Origin: Lucinisca nassula
Lineage: Eukaryota > Mollusca > Bivalvia > Lucinida > Lucinidae
Length of the DNA: 64,000 nt
Assembly: GCA_963580285.1 (NCBI GenBank)
Contig: OY757013.1
Coordinates: 132,553,027 to 132,617,026 of the forward strand
Direction of reading: 5' to 3'
Below are positions 44,655 through 53,449 of this stretch, one piece after another. Numbering within the stretch: the stretch's first letter is position 1; each line of letters opens with the position of its first letter. Under the pieces are notes generated by a model, which worked only from the letters and a program-made list of their open reading frames with translations, was not told the DNA's origin and searched no databases. Both the position numbers and the translations under genes were made by a program.

Positions 44655-45860
44655 ATGGCTGAAGGATTTGATTTTGAGAATCCTACATTTGACAAAGATG
44701 CCCATGATGATGATGATGATGATATAGATTCCAAATTACCTATGGCCCCTGATGAAATTGATCAGAGTATTATTCTAAATCAGGGTGATATGATTGATGA
44801 CTTAAGAGGAGAGCTCGAACAGACTGCTATTCAACACTATAAAGAAAAACTTGTAAATACGTTTTATGATGAAATAAGCAAGCGCTATCTAATTACGCCA
44901 GACAAAGTAGATTATGATCAGTTTAGATTATCCGATGATAAAACTTTATATTGGGTTGTCGGCGACAAAGAAATCAGAATTACTGCAAAGCAAGGCACAG
45001 CAACATTTCTTTCTTTGGGTTCTTTAGTAAAAGAATACAACCGTGTAGTAGATAGTGGCGGAACCCGGGCAATCAGACTATATTTAAATTTATCACGTTA
45101 TCAAAGCAAAACAAAGATAACACAACAGGCAAGGAGGGCTCTGGGAAGTACGCGAAATGATTTGCTAAATGCTGAAGAACAAATACCACTAAAAGATTTG
45201 TCTTCAACCAAAGATGTGCAAAATGTAGTAGACACAGCAAATAAGGCTGAGACCACTGTTACATCTGTTTTTGATAATTTAGAGCTGCCAGAAGCCAAAA
45301 ATGCACGCACACAAACAGAAGGTCTAACATTAAGAGAACTGCAAGGTCTAGACAAGACACTACAATCTATTCGCGGTGAACTTACAAATAACTTAGCAAA
45401 GCTGACAAACATTGATGATGACATAGCCAAAGAAAAACAAAACTTACAAGAAGCTGAAGATGAAATTAGCAGAAAAGACATAACAGCTCGTTTGAAAAAC
45501 CTTGAAGATGAGAGAGCTGTAAGACTTGAGGCTGCTAGTACAAATAGGGAAGCATTACACACCCAGGTAAACAGAATAAAAGAAACTATAAATAAAGTTT
45601 TGAAAGAAGACACAACATTAGGTGAGAGAATTAAAACATTATTTAGAGAATAAGGCATTACAATTGTTAGTGTTTTAACTGCTTTTGAAATGATTATTGG
45701 TGTTATTGTTGAGGCTGTTATTCCTACTGGTGGCGGCTCTATAACCCCTAAACCACCGTCAAAAGATGGTATAGAAAATTGGATAAAAAAAAACAATTAA
45801 GTAATCTTGGTAAACTATTAGCCAATCTTGCAGGAAATGCAGCAGCAGCTCTTTTGTCTC
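44655..45860 (+). pseudogene. Polinton acidic coiled-coil protein, C-terminally deleted
   Basis: The intact part (44655-45653) has 332 residues. It has an acidic N-terminus (DKDAHDDDDDDIDSKLPMAP), a folded-looking section (residues 60-150, HYKEKLVNTFYDEISKRYLI; SLGSLVKEYNRVVDSGGTRA) and a long coiled coil from about residue 215 (LRELQGLDKTLQSIRGELTN) to the end (NKVLKEDTTLGERIKTLFRE). After TAA 45651-45653 the frame continues with a hydrophobic, Gly/Pro-rich extension to 45800. A shifted frame then gives an Ala/Leu-rich segment to about 45855. The gene therefore was longer. The convergent gene on the other strand is cut at the same point, which suggests a deletion removed both 3' ends. Confidence 0.7.
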
Positions 45861-46816
45861 TAGTGCCAATTTGTAATATCATATCACTGGGAGACATATA
45901 GAGACCAAGTCCATATGTGTAATCAACTTTACTTCTTGCGTATTTCAATACATTTTGATATTTTGATATTTGAGTAGGCAAATCGATTGGACTGTTAATT
46001 GCATCTTGAACATTTGCTAAGAATTGTTTTTGAGCATCAAATCCTGTGCCTATTTTTAGTATTTCTACACGTGTTTGGGATTGTGCTCCTAATAGTGCCC
46101 ATACAAGCGTTCTAATGCTTTCGTTAATTCGTTCAACACCTCGTTTTGTGGAGCCTTCTGATTTGTCTAATATAAACATTGTCCATGCCTCACTTATTTT
46201 TACTGTATGTTCTATTTTATCATTTACACTAAAGAATGGCCCATCACTTTGATGATCTTGTCTGTATTTTCCATTTGGTTTAAAATATTGTCTGTAACTC
46301 CCGAGACCACTACATTTAGAACTACTTTCCAGTTTTTGCCTCCAATCCGTGCTAGGCGAAACATCGAATTAATTGCATAACTTTTGGTATGTTGCTTTGT
46401 CGTATGGGTTTTTGTAATAACAGAATGATACATCTGTCGGTAAAGGTGTTTTAAGTTCTTTCAAAATACGAGCAATACAATAATAAACATGAAATGTATA
46501 TACTGTTTTAGTTAATCCTGAAGTGTTTTGTAAATGGTCTTGTTCTCACTCCACATCCTGCAGTGGCACACCAAACGGCAAAGTTTAATTGACATTGCCA
46601 CCAGTCAAATGATGACTGAAGCCATGTATTCCACGGTTCATTGGTGTGTAATGTTGGATTTTGATAGTTTTGAAATAAGTTGAGAAACGTTACTGGAAAA
46701 TGATCATCTTTGTTAACATAAATTGTTTGTTTTACAAGTTCAATATTCTTTTTGGTATATTTAGTATTGTGGTTATATGGTGCATTGGGATTGTACTTGA
46801 ATTCTTTTGGTATCAT
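45840..46816 (-). pseudogene. Polinton large virion-type protein, broken and truncated
   Basis: Starts at ATG 46816 (IPKEFKYNPNAPYNHNTKYT) and includes TIYVNKDDHFPVTFLNLFQN and a Trp/Cys-rich stretch FDWWQCQLNFAVWCATAGCG. A frameshift occurs near 46545. The next frame has an in-frame TAA at 46369-46371, then runs to QTRVEILKIGTGFDAQKQFL and VDYTYGLGLYMSPSDM near 45890. The remaining codons to 45748 are antisense to the neighbouring gene and look non-native. It is a large conserved Polinton protein of unknown role; a structural role is inferred from its position. Divergent from the gene at 46833 with a 16-bp spacer. Confidence 0.65.
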
Positions 46817-46832
46817 TTTTTATGTGTAAAAA
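46817..46832. promoter_or_regulatory. Divergent intergenic spacer, 16 bp
   Basis: Only ttttttatgtgtaaaa separates the start codons of the genes at 46816 (minus) and 46833 (plus). This is the shortest of three such spacers in the element. Confidence 0.4.
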
Positions 46833-47165
46833 ATGTATCATACAATTTCCGATATTAATAAAACAATATATTTACAACAATATTTAGATAATAAATGCGG
46901 TAATAAGAGAATTGGATTGAAGAGTTTTACTTATACTATAGGTTGGCATAATTTGGCTGATGAATCTATCCAAAAAGGAACAGAAAGACCAATACGTTTA
47001 CCTTCAGGATTTTACAGTTTCCAACAAATAGCAGATATATTTCAAAGTAATAATATTGTATTATCTGTAAATGAAACAAATGGCATAGTGTTGTTTTTTA
47101 GTCTAGAGACTAATAAAACTACAGTTAATACTGTTGTCTCGTTATTAATTGAATTCAAAAAATAA
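46833..47165 (+). CDS. Polinton beta-rich protein, probably chimeric (110 aa)
   Basis: Residues 1-90 look like a compact beta-domain: KTIYLQQYLDNKCGNKRIGL, KSFTYTIGWHNLADESIQKG and LPSGFYSFQQIADIFQSNNI. The last 20 residues (TTVNTVVSLLIEFKK) are nearly the same as the end of the fibre-like gene at 48280-48337, at DNA level too. That suggests a recombination or deletion between two tandem genes which swapped the original C-terminus. Stand-alone structural or attachment function is inferred from context only. Confidence 0.6.
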   Translation: MYHTISDINKTIYLQQYLDNKCGNKRIGLKSFTYTIGWHNLADESIQKGTERPIRLPSGFYSFQQIADIFQSNNIVLSVNETNGIVLFFSLETNKTTVNTVVSLLIEFKK

Positions 47166-47174
47166 ATATAAAAA

Positions 47175-48337
47175 ATGAGTATATTTGGCACTAAAAAGTA
47201 TGGGAATAATCTGGCTTTACGTGTTGATGATTTGCATAGAAAAATAACATATAAATTTACAAAAATAACAGATAAAGTTGATAATTTAAATAGAAAAAAC
47301 AATAAATAATAATATTGATTTAACTTCACGTGTCGGAGATTTACATAAAAAAATAACAGATCATAGTACTTATTTAGAGTTACGTCTTGGTGATTTAGAT
47401 AATAGTTTAGTTTTGCGTTTTGGTGATTTACAAGGAAGAATAACAAAATTAAATAATAGTTTACAAAACATTGATACAAGTGAATACATTACAATAAAAG
47501 CCGAATCAAAAGGCCCACTAACTGTGGGTAAAATATTTTCATTTGGGGATGGAGGTGAAGAGCGAACTGCTGGTTATGTTATGATGAAGGATGGTTATAT
47601 TAAAAGTATTGGCCTGTCGAGTGTATCGTCGCTTGAAGGGGTGATAGTTGGCGTGTTGGTGAATGGGGAACATTTGGAACGGTGCAGCGGATTCGTTTTA
47701 AATAGTGTAACAATAGGCATACATTATAATTTTACCACCCCTTGTTTAGTTAAAGTAGAAGTAAAACAAAGATCAGGAATTGATACAATTAACTTACTCC
47801 ACCCACAAAAGACACCAAAGGGAAAGAAACACAAACACCAAGCGACCAGACCATAATGGAAACCTAAACAAAGGAAGGCCATAAGGACAGTTACTTTCCC
47901 ACAAAATGGCCATATGGCCATCCAAAACCAAAAGACACAAGTGATACACACAGTAAGTAACAAACAACAACATAAATAAATCGCCACAGAAGAGCCGCCT
48001 TGGAACGGTCAGTGGAAGATTTCCACTGGGGGGCTTAAATCGATTTTACGTGGCCACAATCCTCGCCCTTACTTCCGCCGCGATTTAGACAAATAATTTG
48101 TTCAGTCCGCATGAAGGCCTCCTAACTCATCAGTGCAACATCTCCGTGAACACAAACATCAAAGAACCACAGAGGTGAGACAACGGTGAGGACTCGACAG
48201 CAAGAAACCACTGAAATGCTGGAGCAAAAGAAAACCAACAGTTAGAAGCTGGAAGTGTTATTACCTTTGTGAGTGGGCACAATAAAAAAACTGCGACTAA
48301 TACTGTTGTCTCGTTATTAATTGAATTAAAAAAATAA
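47175..48337 (+). pseudogene. Fibre-like coiled-coil protein gene, frameshifted and split by a PLE tail
   Basis: From ATG 47175 the frame encodes repeated heptads (LALRVDDLHRKITYKFTKIT). It is broken by a one-base slip in the A-run at 47294-47299 and continues with LTSRVGDLHKK, LELRLGDLDNSLVLRFGDLQ and GRITKLNNSLQ. A beta-rich domain follows (GKIFSFGDGGEERTAGYVMM; GVIVGVLVNGEHLERCSGFV). A 494-bp PLE tail interrupts it at 47752-48245, and the last 30 codons (AGSVITFVSGHNKKTATNTV) resume after it. Shaft plus head is the layout of a viral fibre or spike. I did not recognise a specific family. Confidence 0.65.
47752..48245 (-). repeat. PLE 3' tail, copy 9, inserted inside the Polinton
   Basis: Nearly full tail (aaagtagaagtaaaacaaag ... 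ctggagcaaaag ... caacagttag), highly similar to copy 1. It landed in the Polinton after the Polinton itself had landed in another PLE tail. Confidence 0.92.
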
Positions 48338-48345
48338 CTATAAAA

Positions 48346-48915
48346 ATGAAGCAACCCACAGCCCCGAATTTATATCCAGACTTGCCTATTGAAGATGGAC
48401 AAAATTATAGATTACAGAAGATATAAGAGATAGAAAAACAATTAATGAAAGAGAGGGATGTAAGAAAGGCATTATACAAAAAGTATAAACGTGGAATTAA
48501 TTTTACTGGTTGTGTTGATACTGCGTTAATTTCTTCAAGTGTTATTATGGCTGGTGTTGGTTTAGCTGTTCCAATTATGTTACCGTTGGAAATTGCTGCT
48601 GTTGTTTGCGGGGGTTTAGGGGTTTGTGTTAAACTTGTTAGACGTAAAATTACATGCAAAAACAAAAAAAAACATTATGAGATTAAAACTATTGCTGATA
48701 GTAAGTTGAATAGTATAAAAGACTTGATTTCTAAGGCTTTGACAGATGGGCAGATATCTGAAAATGAATTTAAGTTGATTTTAGATGAATTAGATAAATA
48801 TAACAAACTGAAAGATTGCATACATTCAAAACAAACAGGATTAAGTGAAACGGAAAGAAAAAAACTTATTGAAGAAGGCAAGGCCCAGGCTTTAGCCGAG
48901 GTAAAAAAAAATTAG
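48346..48915 (+). pseudogene. Polinton membrane/coiled-coil protein with early in-frame TAA
   Basis: The frame starts at ATG 48346 (KQPTAPNLYPDLPIEDGQNY), meets TAA at 48424-48426 and stays open to 48915. The body has a basic start (RKALYKKYKRGINFTGCVDT) and one or two hydrophobic spans (SSSVIMAGVGLAVPIMLPLE; IAAVVCGGLGVCVKLV). A helical charged C-terminus follows (SKALTDGQISENEFKLILDE, KYNKLKDCIH). Translation could restart at ATG 48445 to give a 156-residue protein that keeps the hydrophobic and helical parts. The layout fits a small membrane-bound virion protein; function unknown. Confidence 0.65.
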
Positions 48916-48928
48916 GAAATGCTTGATT

Positions 48929-49044
48929 TTATTTAATAAAGTTATAATAATTAATGATCCACCACCTATTTATAGGAGCATAAACTAAATCAATACAAAT
49001 ATGCAGATTTTTACATTCTAATTCTTTGCAAATTTCTTTTACTG
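48929..49044 (-). pseudogene. Short minus-strand ORF remnant
   Basis: An open frame of 38 codons ending at TAA 48929-48931 with VKEICKELECKNLHICIDLV and APINRWWIINYYNFIK. It looks like the end of a real protein, because it has hydrophobic and Cys/Trp residues unlike random AT-rich DNA. No family was recognised and its upstream part is missing. It may have belonged with the repeat ORF next to it. Confidence 0.35.
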
Positions 49045-49055
49045 ACTGTTAAAAG

Positions 49056-49325
49056 CTACGCATTACGGTGATTCACGGTCCTTTCGGTGCTTTGATTATT
49101 CCCGTAACGACTTTCAGGCCTTTCTGTACTTTGATTATATCCGTAACGAGTTTCAGGCCTTTCTGTTCTTTGATTATATCCGTAACGACTTTCAAGCCTT
49201 TCTGTACTTTGATTATATCGGTAACGACTTTTAGGCCTTTCTGTACTTTGATTATATCCGTAACGACTTTCAGGCCTTTCTGTACTTTGATTATATCCGT
49301 AACGACTTTCAGGCCTTTCTGGCAA
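49056..49325 (-). CDS. ORF made of 13-residue tandem repeats (39-bp minisatellite)
   Basis: The minus frame of 89 residues consists of about seven copies of RYGYNQSTERPES with small changes (RYRYNQSTERPKS, RYGYNQRTERPET). The period is 39 bp, in frame. Tyr/Gln/Arg/Ser-rich repeats of this kind are flexible and low-complexity. Whether it is translated is unknown; it may be the N-terminal part of a lost Polinton gene or just a minisatellite. The plus-strand frame is open as well, so the coding claim is weak. Confidence 0.4.
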   Translation of the reverse strand: MPERPESRYGYNQSTERPESRYGYNQSTERPKSRYRYNQSTERLESRYGYNQRTERPETRYGYNQSTERPESRYGNNQSTERTVNHRNA

Positions 49326-49329
49326 GACT

Positions 49330-50220
49330 GATCGGACTATAAGGGTGCGCAGTCTGGTCAGGGTCTTCCCTATTCATAAATGCTAAAAGATACCTTTATC
49401 AATAGTTAACAGTATGGCTATTGAAATCTATTGAAATCATTCTGAATAGAGAATGGCGATAGTGCATGTCGATAAAAGCTAAAACTTGTTATTACCGGTA
49501 ATTGGACCGGTATTTATCATGCTAGTTCTATATATATTTTAGAACAAGTACGCATTTATCTTTTCACTTCCATATTTTCACTTCCTCGTTTTATTACGGT
49601 GTTAAAACATTTATATTCAAGGATATTTATTTTAGAAGGAAGTTTTATGGTGAGTTTTTTGTTTTCTTGGCAATTTAGATAGTGAAACAAAAATTACACA
49701 TTTTAACAATAAAAAGATACATTTGTTTAAAATATGCAAATTTTAAACCCATTTTTTAATGATATTCATAAGTGCTATGTATATATATATACATACTCAC
49801 ATTCAATATTTGGTTGTGTCTGTTACAGCATGGTTTGTCTGGTCTCTGAGTATGACGCTCACATGTCTGTTTAAGGGTAAATGGCTTGCTCGATGCCATG
49901 CATTTGTGAAGGGTGACTTTGATTGGTTGCGCGCGCACAAATAGAATTCTCCCCGTTGAAGTCGCCATTCACAATGCATTGTGCTCACCTTACCTCAGAC
50001 CGGTCTAGCTGTTCGTTTCGGCTAGGCTGGGAATATGGGGTTAAAGGTGACCCTGGGGCGGAGAGCTTGTCGTGAGCCTACAGGCAGGAGTTCTTAAGAA
50101 AGGGGGCTGGCAGCCACTACCCGGTGCTGGGGTGCGTGTGTAAAGAATTCTGCCCAGTGCCGGGTGGTTAAAAAGTGCTGTAACAGGTGCGGCTTTTGCT
50201 AAATTTTGATTTGATTTTTA
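49330..50220. other. Non-Polinton-looking segment inside the Polinton
   Basis: The base composition changes from AT-rich to mixed. No Polinton gene is seen. 49490-49520 holds a small palindrome (ttaccggtaattggaccggt). ORFs at 49756-49988 are short and overlap on opposite strands. It may be host DNA acquired by insertion or recombination, replacing element genes such as the protease. Confidence 0.4.
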
Positions 50221-50276
50221 AAATCTGTGAAACTTTTTTTAGGTAGAATTCCTCACCGGAGTCCAAGGGATGATTT

Positions 50277-50566
50277 AAATTTTTCGAGGGGTCCTTCATA
50301 GTGGGTGTTTTTGGGGAGGAGGTAAAAAAATTTTTTTAGGGGTGGTCTGGAGAAGCTATTTTTATGGTGGTCTGGAGAAGCTATTTTTAGTGGGTGGTCT
50401 GAAGAAGCTATTTTTAGGGTGGTCTGAAAAAGCTATTTTTAGGGTGGTCTGAAGAAGCTATTTTTTAGGGTGGTCTGAAGAAGCTAAAAAAAATTTTTTA
50501 GGGGGTGGTCTGGAGAAGCTAAAAAAATTTTTTTTTTAGGGGCCCTATAGGTGGTACATATTGTGT
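50277..50566 (-). repeat. Polinton right terminal inverted repeat
   Basis: Inverse of the left end, with about eight units of the 24-26-bp motif (ggtggtctgaagaagctatt) and the same inner cgaggggtccttcatagtgg segment. It is slightly longer than the left copy because the unit number differs. Confidence 0.9.
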
Positions 50567-50787
50567 GCTGTTTGTTACTTACTGTGTGTATCACTTGTGC
50601 CTTTTTATTTTGGATGGCCATTTGGCCATTTTGTGGGAAAGTAACTGTCCTTATGGCCTTCCTTTGTTTTGGTTTCCATTATGGTCTGTTGCTTCATGTT
50701 TGTGTTTCTTTCCCTTTGGTGTCTTTGATGGTTGGAGTAAGTTAATTGTATCGATTCCTGATCTTTGTTTTACTTCTACTTCCCAAT
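50567..50787 (+). repeat. PLE 3' tail, copy 8, right half
   Basis: Begins with the 6-bp duplication gctgtt (50567-50572), then tgttacttactgtgtgtatc to the family end gttttacttctacttc. With 35523-35908 it makes one uninterrupted tail. Confidence 0.92.
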
Positions 50788-50899
50788 TGTACGTGTGGGT
50801 ACTTGTTAGAATCGCCTAAACAGTATATGTTTGATGAAGAGATAGGAATAACTGACCAAATGTTATTTTCAGTACTTTCATTTATCTGAAGCTAACAAA

Positions 50900-51090
50900 T
50901 GCTTGTTTGTTTGTTTTGTATTGGGTTTTAACGGCCCAGTCAACACTGATTAAGGTCATTTTGAGCCGGTCACTTTACCTATACACACCTATCCTGATGA
51001 GGCCTTATCGGTCGAAACTAGCTAGTCTGGCCCGGAAAACATGTACACTCCATATTTTCCAGTTCTATGTGATAACCCTTTCTAGAACTT
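50900..51090. repeat. SINE family S tail fragment followed by PLE terminal-repeat fragment
   Basis: 50900-50966 is a reversed SINE tail. 50978-51090 matches the pLTR with a partial hammerhead at 50991-51033: ctgatgag, gaaac, tagcta and gtc are present, while the 5' strand of stem I is missing. Confidence 0.6.
50991..51033 (+). ncRNA. Hammerhead ribozyme, stem I lost
   Basis: The catalytic core and stems II and III are intact, but the sequence upstream of ctgatgag no longer pairs with tggccc. Probably inactive alone. Confidence 0.6.
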
Positions 51091-51212
51091 ATTATACAGT
51101 ACAGTGCACATTCTTTCGCCAGAAACTGAACACTGCACTTCTTGAATCAGCGGAAGGGAACGAATGACCTAAGGAAAGATTTCATGATCAATTTTCACGA
51201 AAGAATGTTGCC

Positions 51213-51289
51213 GACCCCGGCAGGTGTAGAACTTGCGTCCTCCAGATCACCAGTCAGACGCGCATCCGACTGAGCTACCGAGGCCGGCT
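51213..51289 (-). repeat. tRNA-like SINE head
   Basis: The minus strand reads ggcctcggtagctcagtcgg (A-box region), an anticodon-arm-like part and a B-box-like segment (aagttctacacctgccgggg). Pairing of the acceptor ends is incomplete. Same head as at 945-1002. Confidence 0.55.
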
Positions 51290-51339
51290 GAAGCTCACAT
51301 TACAAATAACTCATCCGTGCGACATAGTTCAATCTTTCA

Positions 51340-51497
51340 AAATAGAGGTAAAGGCAATGATCAGGAATCAAGACAATTTATCCACACCTCCCACCAAGGG
51401 AAAGAAACACAAACTTAAATAACTAGGCCCTAATGAAAACATCACTAGCGGAAAGCCGAAAGGATAGTTTCTGTCCCACAAAATTGCCAATCTGCAA
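51340..51497 (-). repeat. PLE 3' tail, copy 10, truncated and diverged
   Basis: Matches 'ggcaatgatcaggaatc', 'agggaaagaaacacaaact' and 'agcggaaagccgaaagga'. Confidence 0.7.
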
Positions 51498-51869
51498 GTC
51501 TCTGAATCGGATAATTTTCTGATGAAAATGTGTGATAGTTTTTGTGATATTTCTTCTCAATTAATAGGTTGTCTGCCCCCGTTGAGGCAGTTGTAACGAA
51601 TGCTCAAAACTAATGTCTTTGGGTAGAAATAAAAAAATAATATGTACAATCGCAAACAACAGATTTTTGTTTATATAAAGTGAGGTTACGGGATGTTCAT
51701 TTCATGGACTTGCTAAGCTGATGAACTTAACACATTATAGTCCCTATGTAACACAGAAATGAATAGTTCAAACTTTTTTCTTCTTCAGAAAACATGAGAA
51801 ACACTCCTGGGTTTGTTATAGTTCGTCTTTGCGTGTACGTATGTATTGCTATTATCTTTTTAATTGTTG

Positions 51870-52014
51870 CATAGCTTTCTGCTTGTGACGTTTTCATTAT
51901 GGTGAAGTTATTTTTTGTTATATTTTCGTGTTTCCTTCCCTTTTGCGTCTTGGGTAGGATCTGTTAGGCAATTCTTTCTATTTCTGATCTTTGCGTTCAC
52001 ATCTACTTCTCCTA
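51870..52014 (+). repeat. PLE 3' tail, copy 11, short remnant
   Basis: Last ~140 bp only (ttccttcccttttgcgtctt ... ttcacatctacttctcc), strongly diverged. Confidence 0.55.
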
Positions 52015-52020
52015 AATCTA

Positions 52021-52230
52021 CATTACGTATACACGCCTATACAAATTCATTGTGATTTTTACCTCCGAAGTTCGATTTATTAGATGAAAATAGGGATATT
52101 TTTCTTATTTCTGCTCTAAAATAGATTGTGGGTACACGTAAGAACCACCTCTTTACCCCTGTAAACTCCAAGTTAAGTATATAAAAGTGGGTTCAAGGAG
52201 TCAAAATTATATAGGCGGGTTTCCTTGATG
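52021..52230. mobile_element. MITE family A copy, hairpin deleted
   Basis: TIRs cattacgtatacacgcctat / tataggcgggtttccttgatg. One arm of the central hairpin is lost, and the small hairpin remains. Confidence 0.7.
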
Positions 52231-52426
52231 AAGTAGGGTCGAGAGAATCATGAACTCACATTCCTTTTATTTGGTCAAATTCGTCTTAAACTGTATTCTC
52301 GCTATGTTGTATTGTAGGATGACAGATGATATAAATTATGAAGTTGTGAAGTCAGCTCCAATCCAATTCCAATTACCTATACAGGAGTGAAGAGCTTAGA
52401 CTACATAAGAAATTATAATAACAATA

Positions 52427-53449
52427 ATGGGGAAGCGGTGTTGGATACCAATGTTGTTTGTCGGATTAATCACAGTAATCCTAATATTAAGAACCTACAG
52501 TAAACATCAAGTGTATTTATTGATGGACAAAGATCATGTTAATAACAGTTCTACAATTAATGTAGCTGACAAATATGCCGGAAAAGACTCGTACATCACT
52601 TCTATCAAACAAGACTGTGGAGAACTTTGTGACACCAGTCGTCCCGGTATAACAGGGCCAATCTTTGACCAGATAACTGCGGATATTGACTGCCAAGCTC
52701 TATTTGCAAATCCCTTTGTTGACATAGGCCATGGCAAGCCACAGGCCCCGCGCGAAATACCGAAAGAACTATTGATATACTATACTATGAACGGTAGATT
52801 GAAGATCAGTTCGATGTATTTTGATTCGCCCTACTTTAGAGGAAAAGCTTTAACACCTGTATGGGAAAAGGACGACATTGAAAATCAGATATTCCTAGCA
52901 CGAAAAGGTAAATTAAAGGGTACATATGGCATTTCTGAAACAAATGCACTTCGTGATGGTTTGGTACACGCGCCTCATATTACAAATGGAAGAATCTTAG
53001 TGATTGGATCGGAAAAACCATGGGTGGAGGCATGTGCTTTGGAAGCTGGGGCCCGTGAAGTTGTAACATTGGAGTTTGGAAAAATTAGATGCAACCACCC
53101 AAAAATAAAAACCATTCTTCCACATGACTTTCGCCAAAGCTATTTAAATGGAACATTAGGTTCTTTCGATGGAATTATTACTTTCTCATCCGTAGAGCAT
53201 TCAGGTTTAGGTAGATACGGTGATGCGTTGAATCCCTGGGGAGATATTATTGCTATCGCTAGGGGTTGGTGCGTAACAAAGGTAAACGGTTCCTTAACCA
53301 TTGGTGTAATGTATGATAATAATAAAGACTATATTATGTTCAATGCACATAGAGTTTATGGGAAGATACGATATCCGTACCTGACAACGAACTGGCATCA
53401 ACATTACCAAGGACATGGACGCCAAAGGGTACATGTGTTTACAAAGTAA
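52427..53449 (+). CDS. DUF268-family type II membrane protein, methyltransferase-like
   Basis: Intact single-exon frame, 340 residues. An N-terminal anchor (residues 6-24, WIPMLFVGLITVILILRTY) suggests a Golgi/ER lumen-facing protein, and NSS and NGT/NGS sites fit glycosylation. A Rossmann-like core starts at residue 187 (NGRILVIGSEKPWVEACALE) with GAREVVTLEFGKI, then ITFSSVEHSGLGRYGDALNP (251-270) and FNAHRVYGKIRYPYL (305-319). These are the hallmark segments of DUF268, known in nematodes, molluscs, plants and bacteria; its activity is not established. An SAM-dependent methyltransferase-like fold is inferred. It is the only clear host-type gene here, flanked by MITEs. No introns are seen inside, which raises the chance of retroposition. 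Confidence 0.85.
   Translation: MGKRCWIPMLFVGLITVILILRTYSKHQVYLLMDKDHVNNSSTINVADKYAGKDSYITSIKQDCGELCDTSRPGITGPIFDQITADIDCQALFANPFVDIGHGKPQAPREIPKELLIYYTMNGRLKISSMYFDSPYFRGKALTPVWEKDDIENQIFLARKGKLKGTYGISETNALRDGLVHAPHITNGRILVIGSEKPWVEACALEAGAREVVTLEFGKIRCNHPKIKTILPHDFRQSYLNGTLGSFDGIITFSSVEHSGLGRYGDALNPWGDIIAIARGWCVTKVNGSLTIGVMYDNNKDYIMFNAHRVYGKIRYPYLTTNWHQHYQGHGRQRVHVFTK

Larger units (their letters stand above)
35909..50566. mobile_element. Polinton/Maverick DNA element, 14,658 bp, defective
   Basis: Bounded by inverted repeats starting acacaatatgtaccacctat and by a 6-bp duplication. It holds the signature Polinton set: DDE integrase, protein-primed DNA polymerase B, packaging ATPase and a major-capsid-type protein. 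Several associated small genes are also present. It is AT-rich compared with its surroundings. Gene blocks are arranged head to head. Nonsense codons, frameshifts, a PLE insertion at 47.75-48.25 kb and a non-Polinton segment at 49.33-50.22 kb show that it can no longer replicate or form particles. Its termini acacaa...ttgtgt differ from the AG-start often reported for the class. Confidence 0.95.

Noticed and set aside
45101..45796. 231-codon minus ORF opposite the coiled-coil gene
   Set aside because: It is the antisense of the coiled-coil frame; Ser/Phe/Val-rich composition is what reverse reading of Lys/Glu/Asn codons gives.
47042..47479. 145-codon minus ORF over the fibre-like gene
   Set aside because: Tyr/Leu/Phe-rich antisense reading of AT-rich coding DNA; no independent motif.
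49068..49331. Plus-strand 87-codon ORF over the 39-bp repeats, or a CRISPR-like array
   Set aside because: Adjacent 39-bp copies have no spacers, so it is not CRISPR. The plus frame (FRPFCTLIISVTT) is the complement of the more protein-like minus frame.
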